Of a stretch of DNA of 32,654 nucleotides, positions 24,988 to 32,654 are shown one piece after another. How positions within the stretch are numbered: the first letter of the stretch is position 1; each line of letters starts with the position of its first letter. The stretch is from Chloroflexota bacterium (GTDB taxonomy: Bacteria > Chloroflexota > Anaerolineae > Promineifilales > Promineifilaceae). The stretch spans positions 1 to 32,654 of the forward strand of contig JAAYYY010000192.1 in the NCBI GenBank assembly GCA_012515125.1, in the 5' to 3' direction. The notes beneath the pieces were generated by a model. The model did no database searches. It was given only the letters and a program-made list of their open reading frames with translations, and was not told where the DNA came from. Position numbers and translations under genes: made by a program.

Positions 24988-27900
24988 ATGCCAGTTGAAC
25001 TATGGGGAGCAACTGAGACGCCACGCTTGGTCATGCCCGAGCGCCCCTTCCTTGCCTTGTCATTATTCCTGTTCTATCTGGTTTTGTTTGCCTGGTTTCT
25101 CTACCGGCAGCGGTCGTCGTTGCGCCGGCTGACCGGCCGGCAGCGCATGGGGTTGCTGCTGTTGGTGCTGGCGGGCTTCGCCGGCAGCCAGTTCCTGGCG
25201 ATGTCGGTCACACTGCCCGGCCTGCTGCCGCGCCCCGGCGTCGTCCAGAACCCGCAGACGGTTCTGGCGCTCCTGAGCGCGATCCCGCTGGTGCTCGCAG
25301 CGGCTTATTTTCCGCCGCCCGTGGCCGTCCTCGTCGGCTTCGCCACCGGGTTGAGCCGGATGTTCTGGCAGAGCCACCAGCTATTCGAGCCCCTCTATTT
25401 CGCTCTGGCGACGCTGCTCGTCGCCACTTTCCTGCAGCAGCGCTACCGTGGCTGGATGTACGACATCATCCGCCAGCCCATTGCCGCCGCCCCGCTCGGC
25501 CTCCTGCTGGGCTTTCCCCTGCTCGGTTGGGCTATGTTGAGCTATGCCACTACGGAGGTTGAGACCCTCGTCGCTCTGGATTGGGCGATCTCGACCACGT
25601 GGGCCCAGCTACTGCCGCTGGCTGTCGAGGCGCTCGTCGGCGGCTTCGTCCTGCGTGCCCTGTGGATCGCGCCGGAGTTGCGGCCCGATTATGGCCCGCT
25701 GGTTAGCTCGATTGCCGGGCGCACGCTGCGCAGCCGGCTTCTCGTCAACTTCGCGCTGCTCTCTATCATCGTGGCGACGCTTCTGCTGATGGTCGTCTTT
25801 CTCTCGGCGAAAAGTGTGGCCACCCGGCTGGCGATCAACGAGATGGCCCAGGATGCCAGCGCCGTCTCCGAAGAGATACCCGACTTCCGCAACCAGCTGC
25901 AAAACCTGCTGCGCCAGTATGGTCAGAACCAGACGCTGCTGGGAGTGGACGAAGAGGCCATCGGCGACGAACTGGCCCAGCTGGCCCGCAGCGGCGGCGC
26001 CTATTACCGTCGGGTTATTCTGGTAGACGGCGACGGACAGGTCCGCGCTTACTATCCTGACCGGGACGTACGCTCGGTGGAGCTGACGGCGCAGGAGGAG
26101 ACCGCCGTTGGTGATGCCGTGGCGCGCGGCCTCCCGTCGATCACGGCGGCCCAGGAAACGGCCGGCGGGCTGGAGGTGGTAAGCATCGTCGTGCCGGTCA
26201 TGAACGAGGAAGGCCAGGCCGAAGCCGCCCTGATTGGCCGCATCCCCGGCGTGGCCCTCGGCGGGCTGGTCGGCGGCATCCAGAACACAGTGGGCGCCGG
26301 CACCGGGTTCATCGTGGACGAAGAAAACCAGGTGATCGCGCACCCTGACGAGACGAGTCTGCTGACGACCTGGGTGCCGGCCGTCTCTGAGGATCAATAT
26401 CTCCGCGCCCGCCGGGACCTCCCGGGATTTGCCTATGAAGGGCGCTCCAGCGATACCAATGCCCGCGAGCTGGTCTATTTTGCCGAGGGGCCTGACCATC
26501 CCTGGACGGTCGTGGTCACGCTGCCCTATGCCGTCGTGCTCGGGCTGGCCCTGGAGATCAGCGCACCCCTGCTGCTGGCGCTGTTGCCCGTCATCGGTCT
26601 TGTCGCCGCGCAGCTCTACCTGCTCAGCGACTCGATCAGCAAGCCGCTGCGCCGGCTGGTTCAGGCGTCGCACCAGCTAACGTCCGGCAACTGGGAAGCG
26701 ACTGTGCCGCTTGACGACGAAGGAGAAATCGGCCAGCTTGCTCAGGCCTTCGAGCGCATGCGGCGCTCCTTACAGCAGCAGTTCAACGACAAGAGCCTGA
26801 TGCTGCAGGTCAGCCAGGACATTTCGACGAGCATCGACATCGAGCATGGTATCCCGACCATCCTGCGCGGTATCCTGCGCGGGACCGGCGCAGCAGGCGT
26901 GCGCGCCATCGTGCTGAACCCGATGAGCCGCCACCCGCTGGCTTTCGCCGACGGTCCGGTGGGGGACGTGATGGCCCCCTTCGACCGCCATATCGTCCAG
27001 TTGGCCCGCCAGCAGGAGGAGCTGATCCTCAATACCCCCGAACAGATTTGCCACGCCTTCAACCTGCCGGTCCAGGCCTCTCTCCCTGTGCAGGCCATGG
27101 TTTCCGTGACGCTCTACAGCAAGAGCAAATTCCAGGGTGTCCTCTACCTCGGCTATCGCCAGGCCCGCGTCATCGAAGAGTCTGAGCTGAATCTGTTGCG
27201 CACGCTGGCCGGTCAGGCCTCCGTCCTCGTGGAGAACGCCCACCTCTATGCCACCGCCGAGGGCCAGCGGCGCCGCCTGATCGCCGTGCTCGCCAGCACC
27301 TCCGATGCCTTCGTGGTTACCGACCAGACAAACCGTATCCTGTTCGTCAATCCGGCGATGGAGCGCCTCTTTAACATTAATGCCAGGGCCGTGACCCACC
27401 GGCAGGTTGCCGATGTCATACCGAGCCGGCCGCTCGTGGCAGCACTGACCGAACGTGAAGAGCGGGTGCGCAACCTGGAGATCCCCGGCGACGATGGGCG
27501 CACCTTTTATGCCGGCGTTTCGACGATTGTTCGCGGCGACGGGCAGGTTGTGGGTCGCGTCGCCGTTCTCCACGATATCACCCAGCTCAAGGAGCTCGAC
27601 GACCTCAAATCCGAGTTTGTGGCTACGGTTTCACATGACCTCCGCAGCCCGCTGACCTTCATGCGCGGCTATCTGGCCATGCTCCCCATCGCCGGAGAGA
27701 TCAATGAGCGGCAGCAGGGTTACGTGGAGAAAATCCAGAGTGGCGTTGAGCAGATTTCGCGCATAGTCGAGGGTCTGCTCCACCTGGGTCGCATTGAAGC
27801 CGGCGTAGAGCTGGTCATCAACGACATCGAGGTGCCGCAGCTGCTCACGGAGGTGGTGGCGGATCACGCCGACCAGGCCGCCGAAGCAGGGCTGGACCTG

Positions 27901-28296
27901 CAGGTCATAGCCCGGCCCGATCTGCCGATTATGAAGGCAGATGCCGCGCTTCTCAAGAGCGCAGTCACCAACCTGATCGGCAATGCGATCAAACATGCGC
28001 CTCACAGCGGCGTCGTGCTCGTGCGCGCGCAACATGATGGGGACGAGATTATCTTCAGCGTCCAGGACCGGGGGCCCGGCATCCCACACAAGGAGCAGAT
28101 CCGGCTATTCGAGAAGTTCTACCGCGTGCGGCAGAAAGATCAGGACGTTACGAAGGGATCGGGTCTGGGCCTGGCTATCGTGAAGAGCATCGTCCAGCGC
28201 CACGGCGGGCGTGTCTGGGTGCACAGCCAGGAAGGGAAGGGCAGTACCTTCTACTTCTCGCTACCGGTCAAGTATAGCGTTCAGGTCGAGGCATAA
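24988..28296 (+). CDS. Large multi-domain membrane sensor histidine kinase
   Basis: 1102 residues. Order: an N-terminal block of about six to eight membrane helices (about 15-235); another helix near 255-275; an extracellular sensor of about 230 residues (dCache-like, about 280-510); a membrane helix (about 520-545); HAMP (549-600); GAF (605-755); PAS (765-868); HisKA with phospho-acceptor His883 in SHDLRSPL; and HATPase (about 982-1098) with NLIGNAIKHAP, DRGPGIP and GSGLGLAIVKS. All catalytic boxes look intact. No receiver domain or response regulator is nearby, so it is an orphan kinase. GGGAGA five bases before ATG 24988 supports that start over a GTG at 24928. It is divergent from the M42 operon, a possible target. 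Ligand unknown. Confidence 0.93.
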   Translation: MPVELWGATETPRLVMPERPFLALSLFLFYLVLFAWFLYRQRSSLRRLTGRQRMGLLLLVLAGFAGSQFLAMSVTLPGLLPRPGVVQNPQTVLALLSAIPLVLAAAYFPPPVAVLVGFATGLSRMFWQSHQLFEPLYFALATLLVATFLQQRYRGWMYDIIRQPIAAAPLGLLLGFPLLGWAMLSYATTEVETLVALDWAISTTWAQLLPLAVEALVGGFVLRALWIAPELRPDYGPLVSSIAGRTLRSRLLVNFALLSIIVATLLLMVVFLSAKSVATRLAINEMAQDASAVSEEIPDFRNQLQNLLRQYGQNQTLLGVDEEAIGDELAQLARSGGAYYRRVILVDGDGQVRAYYPDRDVRSVELTAQEETAVGDAVARGLPSITAAQETAGGLEVVSIVVPVMNEEGQAEAALIGRIPGVALGGLVGGIQNTVGAGTGFIVDEENQVIAHPDETSLLTTWVPAVSEDQYLRARRDLPGFAYEGRSSDTNARELVYFAEGPDHPWTVVVTLPYAVVLGLALEISAPLLLALLPVIGLVAAQLYLLSDSISKPLRRLVQASHQLTSGNWEATVPLDDEGEIGQLAQAFERMRRSLQQQFNDKSLMLQVSQDISTSIDIEHGIPTILRGILRGTGAAGVRAIVLNPMSRHPLAFADGPVGDVMAPFDRHIVQLARQQEELILNTPEQICHAFNLPVQASLPVQAMVSVTLYSKSKFQGVLYLGYRQARVIEESELNLLRTLAGQASVLVENAHLYATAEGQRRRLIAVLASTSDAFVVTDQTNRILFVNPAMERLFNINARAVTHRQVADVIPSRPLVAALTEREERVRNLEIPGDDGRTFYAGVSTIVRGDGQVVGRVAVLHDITQLKELDDLKSEFVATVSHDLRSPLTFMRGYLAMLPIAGEINERQQGYVEKIQSGVEQISRIVEGLLHLGRIEAGVELVINDIEVPQLLTEVVADHADQAAEAGLDLQVIARPDLPIMKADAALLKSAVTNLIGNAIKHAPHSGVVLVRAQHDGDEIIFSVQDRGPGIPHKEQIRLFEKFYRVRQKDQDVTKGSGLGLAIVKSIVQRHGGRVWVHSQEGKGSTFYFSLPVKYSVQVEA

Positions 28297-28315
28297 AGCG
28301 GCCCGAACTCGGAAT

Positions 28316-28798
28316 CTACAACCCTTCCAGTACCGCCAGGATCTCCTCGATATCCGGCACAGTGCCCGGAGGATAATCCTTTCTCCAGGCCACAATTCCC
28401 TCTTCGTCCACGATGAAAGTGGCCCGCGTGCTGGCTCCCTGTTCCTCGTTCCAGACCCCATAGGCCCTTGCCACGGCGCCGTGCGGCCAGAAATCGGCGA
28501 GCAGCGGCGTTTTGCTCACGCCGATACTCTGCGCCCAGGCTTTCTTGGCCGGCACTGGATCAACGCTGATTCCCAGCGCCGTCGCTCCCGCCGCTTCCAT
28601 CCGGTCGCGGGCCAGCTCCAGGTCTACCATTTGCCTCGTGCAGATGCGGGTAAAGGCCAGCGGATGAAAGCCAAGCACGACTTTCTTGCCGCGCAGGTCG
28701 CTCAGGCGCACTTTCTCGCCTCCCTGCGCCATCAGGGTGAAGTCCGGCGCCTTTGAGCCTGCTGTGGGTATCTCCTGACGCACCATCTCCTGATCCAT
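28316..28798 (-). CDS. Peroxiredoxin (AhpC/TSA, Bcp-like), single-cysteine
   Basis: Thiol peroxidase of the cytosol, 160 residues. The peroxidatic motif reads HPLAFTRICTRQM, giving P-x3-T-x2-C with Cys53, and a conserved Arg follows in STRATFIVDEEG. Cys53 is the only cysteine in the protein, so it works as a 1-Cys enzyme needing an external thiol for recycling. The residue after CT is Arg where many Bcp proteins have Glu. ATG at 28798 with GGGAG six bases upstream. It lies 56 bases after rluD on the same strand, separated by a hairpin. Confidence 0.9.
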   Translation of the reverse strand: MDQEMVRQEIPTAGSKAPDFTLMAQGGEKVRLSDLRGKKVVLGFHPLAFTRICTRQMVDLELARDRMEAAGATALGISVDPVPAKKAWAQSIGVSKTPLLADFWPHGAVARAYGVWNEEQGASTRATFIVDEEGIVAWRKDYPPGTVPDIEEILAVLEGL

Positions 28799-28810
28799 CG
28801 TCTTCTCCCT

Positions 28811-28838
28811 GGGCAGTCATACGGGTGCATGGCTGCCC
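28811..28838 (-). other. Intergenic hairpin between rluD and the peroxiredoxin gene
   Basis: Ten-base-pair stem GGGCAGTCAT / ATGGCTGCCC (one T-G wobble) with an 8-base loop. On the minus strand it ends two bases before GGGAG, the peroxiredoxin ribosome site. No T run follows, so read-through is likely; it may be a processing or stability element. Confidence 0.6.
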
Positions 28839-28854
28839 CTCTTCAATACTCGCT

Positions 28855-29781
28855 CTAAACGTCCTGTTCCAGCTCGGCCAGCAGCGCCGCCAGATCCTCA
28901 GGCAGCGGCGCTTCGACCGTCATTTCGACGTCGTCGCCGGGGCGCCGGAAGGTGAGCGAGGCGGCGTGCAGGAAGTGGCGCTCCAGAGGTAGTGTTGGCT
29001 TCCTGCGCCCGTAAATGGTGTCGCCCACAATCGGGTAGCCGGCAAAAGCCAGGTGTACCCGGATCTGGTGAGTACGCCCGGTGCGCGGCTCGACCCGAAC
29101 CAGTGAGTGCTGGCGGTAGGCACGTTCCAGGCGATAAAAGGTCTGCGCCCGGCGGGAGCGCGCCGAAGAACCGGGCGGGATGACGGCCATTTTCTGCCGG
29201 TAGCGCGGGTCGCGGCCCAGCGGCGCGTCGATGATGGCTTGCTGCGGCTGGATAAGGCCATCGACCAGCGCCAGATAGACCTTCTGCACGGAGCGCCGTT
29301 TGAACTGCTTCTGCAGGTGGCGCAGTGCCCGGTCGTTCTTGGCGACGACGATGACGCCGGACGTATCTCGGTCCAGCCGGTGGACGATGCCCGGTCGCCG
29401 CTCGCCGCCAACCCCTTCGAGATCGGGACAGTAACCTAACACCGCGTTGACCAGCGTCCCCGTGCTATGTCCGGGCGCCGGATGAACGACCATGCCGGCC
29501 GGCTTATTGACTGCCAGCAGATCGGCGTCCTCGTAGAGTATGTCCAGTGGGATATCGTCGGCCACCAGCTCCGTTTCGGCGACCTCGGGCAGTGAGGCGA
29601 CGACCCGCTCGCCGCCGTCCAGACGCAGGCTGGCCCGCACCGGCGCACCGCCGACCATGACCAGCCCATCGCGGATCAGTTGCTGCCACTGCGAGCGAGA
29701 GATCTCCGGCATGGCCTGCGCCAGCGCTTTGTCCAGCCGCTCGCCCGGCGCGTCGAGAATCAGCTCAACCTGTCGTTTCAT
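28855..29781 (-). CDS. rluD: Ribosomal large subunit pseudouridine synthase, RluD type
   Basis: Converts uridines of 23S rRNA to pseudouridine. The 308 residues comprise an S4 RNA-binding domain (about 12-65, RLDKAL and SRSQWQQLIRDG) and the RluA-family catalytic domain with HRLDRDTSG (catalytic Asp137), QKVYLALVDG and TGRTHQIRVHL. The S4 domain favours RluD over RluA; exact target positions are an inference. ATG at 29781, chosen for its match to the family start, lies 17 bases inside the end of lspA, so the pair is coupled, the usual arrangement. Confidence 0.94.
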   Translation of the reverse strand: MKRQVELILDAPGERLDKALAQAMPEISRSQWQQLIRDGLVMVGGAPVRASLRLDGGERVVASLPEVAETELVADDIPLDILYEDADLLAVNKPAGMVVHPAPGHSTGTLVNAVLGYCPDLEGVGGERRPGIVHRLDRDTSGVIVVAKNDRALRHLQKQFKRRSVQKVYLALVDGLIQPQQAIIDAPLGRDPRYRQKMAVIPPGSSARSRRAQTFYRLERAYRQHSLVRVEPRTGRTHQIRVHLAFAGYPIVGDTIYGRRKPTLPLERHFLHAASLTFRRPGDDVEMTVEAPLPEDLAALLAELEQDV

Positions 29782-30367
29782 TCTCTGAGGGGCGCTGCAG
29801 CCCGCCAAGTGCGTGTGCGCCCGGTTCTGTGTGCGGCTCGCTCCCGGCCGCCTCTCGTTTCTGCCGCAGATTCTCGCGCTCCTCCAGCAGCGTAAGTAGG
29901 CCCAGCAGCAGGACGCCGCCGACGATAGACACGTCGGCCAGATTGAAGACAGGCCAGGGGCCGAAGTCCAGAAAATCGGTTACGTGGCCCAGACGCAGAC
30001 GATCGGCGAGGTTGCCCAGAGCGCCCCCAAGCTGCAGCCCCAGCGCCAGGCGCAGCAGCAGGTTGCCCGCCGGGAGCCGGAAGTTGTAGACGAAGATGAT
30101 CGTACCGACGACCAGGGCGACGACGGCGAAAAGCAGACTGCCGGTTGGGAACAGGCCAAACGCTGCCCCCGTATTGCTCACGTGAGTGAAGCGGAAAAAA
30201 GGAGCGATGCCTTCCAGAGGCGTCCAGGACGCGTTGAGGGGCAGGGCTCGCTCGACGGCGATCTTGGTAAGCTGGTCGGCTCCGATGGCGGCCAGAGCGA
30301 CGGCCAGCAAAAAAAGTCGGTGCCGCCAGGCAGGCCGCTGCAAGTTCATGCGCTCCGTTTCGGTCAC
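29765..30367 (-). CDS. lspA: Lipoprotein signal peptidase (signal peptidase II)
   Basis: Membrane aspartyl protease that cleaves lipoprotein signal peptides after lipidation. The 200-residue protein has four hydrophobic helices and the motifs NTGAAFG (65-71), GGALGNLADR (catalytic Asp122) and VFNLADV (catalytic Asp145). Start is GTG at 30367, supported by AAGGAG five bases upstream; ATG at 30391 has no such site and lies within 10 bases of the predicted transcription start. The C-terminus carries an unusual 30-residue charged tail. Confidence 0.94.
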   Translation of the reverse strand: MTETERMNLQRPAWRHRLFLLAVALAAIGADQLTKIAVERALPLNASWTPLEGIAPFFRFTHVSNTGAAFGLFPTGSLLFAVVALVVGTIIFVYNFRLPAGNLLLRLALGLQLGGALGNLADRLRLGHVTDFLDFGPWPVFNLADVSIVGGVLLLGLLTLLEERENLRQKREAAGSEPHTEPGAHALGGLQRPSENETTG

Positions 30368-30405
30368 GCTTTCTCCTTCGCTGAGTAACATAGCGCCAGA
30401 TACGC

Positions 30406-30435
30406 ATTGTACCAGTGGCGGCGAGCATTCATCAA
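30406..30435 (-). promoter_or_regulatory. Promoter for lspA-rluD
   Basis: Minus-strand TACAAT (30411-30406) preceded by TGG (extended -10), with TTGATG (30435-30430) 18 bases upstream. Predicted start near 30399, a leader of about 30 bases containing the ribosome site used by the GTG start. Confidence 0.55.
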
Positions 30436-30462
30436 ACCGGTTGCCGCCGGCGCCCAGCGTAG

Positions 30463-31155
30463 TCAGGATACGGGAGGTGTTACCCGGTCCGTTCCAGCGT
30501 CCTTGTGAGCGACGACGACGAGGACCTCGCTGCGCGCCAGAGCGACCGGCACGACTTCCAGGCGGAAGCCCTGCCGTTCCAGCAGCGCAACCCAGGCGCC
30601 AGCCGGAGAGGACTCTCGCTCCGAGGGCTTATCCCGCCGCTGTCCCGTAATCCAATAGAGCCAGTTGACGAAACGGCTCGCCGCCCCTTTGCCGGTCAGA
30701 TGCGCCTGGGGCACGACGACAAGCCGGCCGCCGGGCGCCAGCACCCGCCAGACCGATTGCAGCGTCTCGCCGGCCAGAATGAAGGGGGTTGGAAAGGAGC
30801 TGTAGACGGTGTCGAAGCTGTTGTCGGTAAAAGGCAGCGCCTCGCCGCGCCCGCGCACGAGGGCAGCGCGGCAGCCCGCACGGGCCAGCCGGCGCCGCGC
30901 CATGCGCCCCATCTGCGCCGACAAGTCCAGACCGGTGACGGTGTAACCCGCGCGGATCAGCGCCAGCAGCATGTGCCCCGGCCCGTGGGCCAGCTCCAGG
31001 ACGCGGTTGCCGCGCACGTAGGGTAAAGCCGCTGCCTGCCACGCTCGCCACTGCCCGAGGGAGGCCAGCCAGCTCACGGCGTCGTAGCTCCAGGCCATCT
31101 GATGGTAGAGAAGATTGAACCCCAGACGGACGAGCCGCCACCATGCGCTGCGCAT
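30463..31155 (-). CDS. SAM-dependent methyltransferase (class I, UbiE-like)
   Basis: 230 residues from ATG 31155. Class-I Rossmann fold with SAM motif I VLELAHGPGH (52-61), acidic strand 2 in TGLDLS, the motif-II region ALPFTDNSFDTVYSSFP, and LAPGGRLVVVPQ. The N-terminal helix region with YDAVSWL-x6-WRAW resembles phospholipid or quinone methyltransferases, so a lipid or quinone substrate is possible. An in-frame extension to 31266 overlaps the start region of the divergent gene and is not supported. The ribosome site is weak. It ends 95 bases before lspA. Confidence 0.85.
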   Translation of the reverse strand: MRSAWWRLVRLGFNLLYHQMAWSYDAVSWLASLGQWRAWQAAALPYVRGNRVLELAHGPGHMLLALIRAGYTVTGLDLSAQMGRMARRRLARAGCRAALVRGRGEALPFTDNSFDTVYSSFPTPFILAGETLQSVWRVLAPGGRLVVVPQAHLTGKGAASRFVNWLYWITGQRRDKPSERESSPAGAWVALLERQGFRLEVVPVALARSEVLVVVAHKDAGTDRVTPPVS

Positions 31156-31199
31156 GCCGTCAAAGTAACACGCGCCCGCTTGGCCTGCAACCGGCATGT

Positions 31200-31226
31200 G
31201 GGACAGTCCTGAAAATGCAGTATTAT
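31200..31226 (+). promoter_or_regulatory. Weak candidate promoter for the kinase-pfkA operon
   Basis: TATTAT at 31221-31226 with GGGACA at 31200-31205, spacer 15. Position is sensible (start about 20 bases before the gene) but both boxes are imperfect. Confidence 0.3.
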
Positions 31227-31254
31227 TGGCCGAAAGTAAGGACAGGAGCGTTTT

Positions 31255-31905
31255 TTGAAGGTGCAAGAGGTGCTGCGTTATGTCGGCGTCACCGGCCTGC
31301 CTGGAGCCGGGAAAGGGGCATTTATCGACGTGCTGCGATCTATGCTGGAAGAGCAGGGTATCGGCACACGCTATTACAGCCTCTCTGACGAATTACGAGA
31401 GGAGGCGAAGCGCCGCGAGATGGAAGTGTCGCGGCCCGTTCTGCGAGCCATTGCTAACCAGCTACGCCTGGAACACGGCAGCGGCGTTCTTTCGCTGCTG
31501 GTGGTCAACAAGCTGCGGCAGGATCTGAGCCTGCTGACGGACGATTTGCCCCTGGTCGTCATTGTCGACGCTATCCGCAATCCGGAGGAAGTCGCGTATC
31601 TTCAGCGGGAGCTGGCGCCGCGCTTCGATCTTGTCGCCGTAGACGCGCCGCTGGACGTGCTCGTAAGCCGGATCGCGGCCCGCGCCCGCTATGACGAGCC
31701 GGCCGAATTCGTGCGGCAGAAAGAAGCCGCCCGGCGCATGATCCTGGGGGAAGCGGGCAATGACGAGCCCGCACACGGCCACAACATCCGGCGCTGCATG
31801 GACATGGCCAACTGGACCATCGACAACTCGGCGTCGCTGGACTCGCTTGCCCAACAGGTCGAGGCCTTCATTGGGGCGCGCATCCGGCTGCCGGAAGATA
31901 GTTAA
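31255..31905 (+). CDS. P-loop nucleotide kinase-like protein (UPF0200/dephospho-CoA kinase-like)
   Basis: 216 residues with Walker A GLPGAGKG (14-21) and a layout like archaeal UPF0200 and NMP-kinase proteins: after the P-loop come LSDELREEAKRREM, then IVDAIRNPEEVAYLQ (the Walker B-like DGIRN/PEE motif), then VDAPLDVLVSRIAARAR and a variable lid with FVRQKEAARR. The substrate is unknown; a deoxynucleotide or cofactor kinase is likely. Start TTG at 31255 is supported by AGGAG (31244-31248) six bases upstream. It is 15 bases before pfkA, so the two are cotranscribed. Confidence 0.82.
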   Translation: MKVQEVLRYVGVTGLPGAGKGAFIDVLRSMLEEQGIGTRYYSLSDELREEAKRREMEVSRPVLRAIANQLRLEHGSGVLSLLVVNKLRQDLSLLTDDLPLVVIVDAIRNPEEVAYLQRELAPRFDLVAVDAPLDVLVSRIAARARYDEPAEFVRQKEAARRMILGEAGNDEPAHGHNIRRCMDMANWTIDNSASLDSLAQQVEAFIGARIRLPEDS

Positions 31906-31920
31906 CGCAAGGAGAGCCCG

Positions 31921-32654
31921 ATGACTATCCGGCGCATCGCCATCAGCACAGGCGGCGGGGACGCCCCGGGGCTGAACGCCGTTATCCGTGCAGTCACCCT
32001 CGCCGCGCTGCACCGCGGCTGGGAGTGTGTCGGTATCCGCGATGGCTACAACGGGTTGCTCGACCCGGATCGCTTCAAAGGGCAGGGCATCGTACCCCTG
32101 ACGCGCGAAAAGGTGCGCGGCATCACGCACCTGGGCGGCACTATACTTGGCACGACAAACAGAGGAAATCCGCTCAGCTATCCGGTGGTGGGGCCGGATG
32201 GCGAGATGATCGAGATCGACCGTACGGACGAGTTGCTGGCAGCCTTTGCCGCGCACGAGATCGACGCCCTCATTGCCGTCGGTGGCGACGGTTCGATGCA
32301 CATCGCCAGCGTGCTGGCCGAAAAGGGGTTGCGGATCGTCGGCGTGCCCAAGACGATCGACAACGATCTGGCGGGCACGATCGTCACCTTCGGCTTCAAT
32401 ACCGCCGCCAGCTTCGCCACCCAGGCCATCGACCGGCTGCACTCGACGGCCGAAGCTCACGGGCGGGTAATGGTCGTCGAGGTCATGGGCCGGTATGCCG
32501 GCTGGATAGCCCTTTATGCCGGCGTGTCCGCCACGGCCGACATCATCCTGATCCCGGAGATACCTTACGACATCGAAAAGGTGGCCCAGAAGGTGCGCGA
32601 GCGCAACGAAATGGGCTATGGTTTCTCCATCGCCGTCGTCGCCGAGGGGGCGAA
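31921..32654 (+). CDS. pfkA: 6-phosphofructokinase, 3' end cut by window
   Basis: Phosphorylates fructose 6-phosphate in glycolysis. The first 244 residues are present: TGGGDAPGLNAVIRA, GGDGS (121-125), PKTIDND (143-149, catalytic Asp147) and VVEVMGRYAGWIAL. At the two phosphoryl-donor positions it has Gly124 (E. coli Gly104) and Lys144 (E. coli Gly124). PPi enzymes have Asp/Lys, E. coli-type ATP enzymes Gly/Gly; the Gly/Lys pairing is known from actinobacterial ATP-dependent enzymes, so ATP use is more likely. AAGGAG precedes the ATG. Confidence 0.95.
   Translation, partial: MTIRRIAISTGGGDAPGLNAVIRAVTLAALHRGWECVGIRDGYNGLLDPDRFKGQGIVPLTREKVRGITHLGGTILGTTNRGNPLSYPVVGPDGEMIEIDRTDELLAAFAAHEIDALIAVGGDGSMHIASVLAEKGLRIVGVPKTIDNDLAGTIVTFGFNTAASFATQAIDRLHSTAEAHGRVMVVEVMGRYAGWIALYAGVSATADIILIPEIPYDIEKVAQKVRERNEMGYGFSIAVVAEGA

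Noticed and set aside
28811-28838. Terminator after rluD
   Set aside because: Strong stem but followed by AGGGAGAAG, not a T run, on the coding strand.

Overview
This 32.6-kb window is gene-dense, GC-rich bacterial chromosome. It holds about 33 complete protein genes and one gene cut by the right edge. There is no rRNA, tRNA, CRISPR array, transposase, phage gene or recognisable integration scar. The gene set and style suggest Chloroflexota, perhaps a lineage near Anaerolineae or Caldilineae. The clues are zinc-ribbon forms of L28 and L32, a FakA/DegV/Asp23 cluster, a mevalonate kinase, a DPPR-synthase-like UbiA protein, a surface protein rich in Thr-Pro-Glu repeats, three tandem M42 aminopeptidases, and a huge multi-domain orphan histidine kinase. 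This placement is an inference from gene content, not a phylogeny.

Layout. Positions 23-7032 are all minus strand: asp23-like, fakA, fakB/degV, then recG, coaD, a coiled-coil protein and rpmF. This block covers membrane-lipid phosphorylation, recombination repair, CoA synthesis and a ribosomal protein. rpmB stands alone on the plus strand (7188-7367) with its own promoter and a clear hairpin terminator. Next comes a minus-strand pair, a UbiA-type prenyl-phosphate transferase and mevalonate kinase, coupled by a TGATG junction, and divergent from a crotonase-fold gene. birA and a small unknown gene overlap by GTGA. ftsK reads away from birA, using a perfect-consensus promoter that lies over the birA start codon. 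plsC and tgt overlap on the minus strand, and a degenerate aminoglycoside-phosphotransferase-like gene reads the other way. Two small membrane-protein genes follow.

Positions 17963-20480 hold a ferrous-iron uptake operon: feoB, a small eight-cysteine protein and feoA. Upstream lie a DtxR/IdeR-like iron box and a CRP-type palindrome shared with the divergent mug glycosylase. Positions 21088-24766 appear to be one minus-strand operon: a Pro/Thr-rich membrane-anchored surface protein followed by three different M42 metallo-aminopeptidases. It is divergent from the 1102-residue sensor kinase. The last segment has lspA-rluD-peroxiredoxin and a methyltransferase on the minus strand, then an UPF0200-like kinase and a 6-phosphofructokinase on the plus strand, running off the window.

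The most useful non-gene signals are five exact TATAAT -10 elements (two of them with exact TTGACA -35 boxes and a 16-nt spacer), the iron box and CRP-like site before feoB, several hairpins just upstream of ribosome binding sites, and very tight convergent gene ends with no visible terminators. I see no clearly new defence or mobile system. The best candidates for new biology are the surface-protein/triple-M42 operon next to the orphan kinase, the small Cys-rich Feo protein, the unknown gene coupled to birA, the crotonase and kinase-like proteins lacking their catalytic residues, and the structured ftsK leader.
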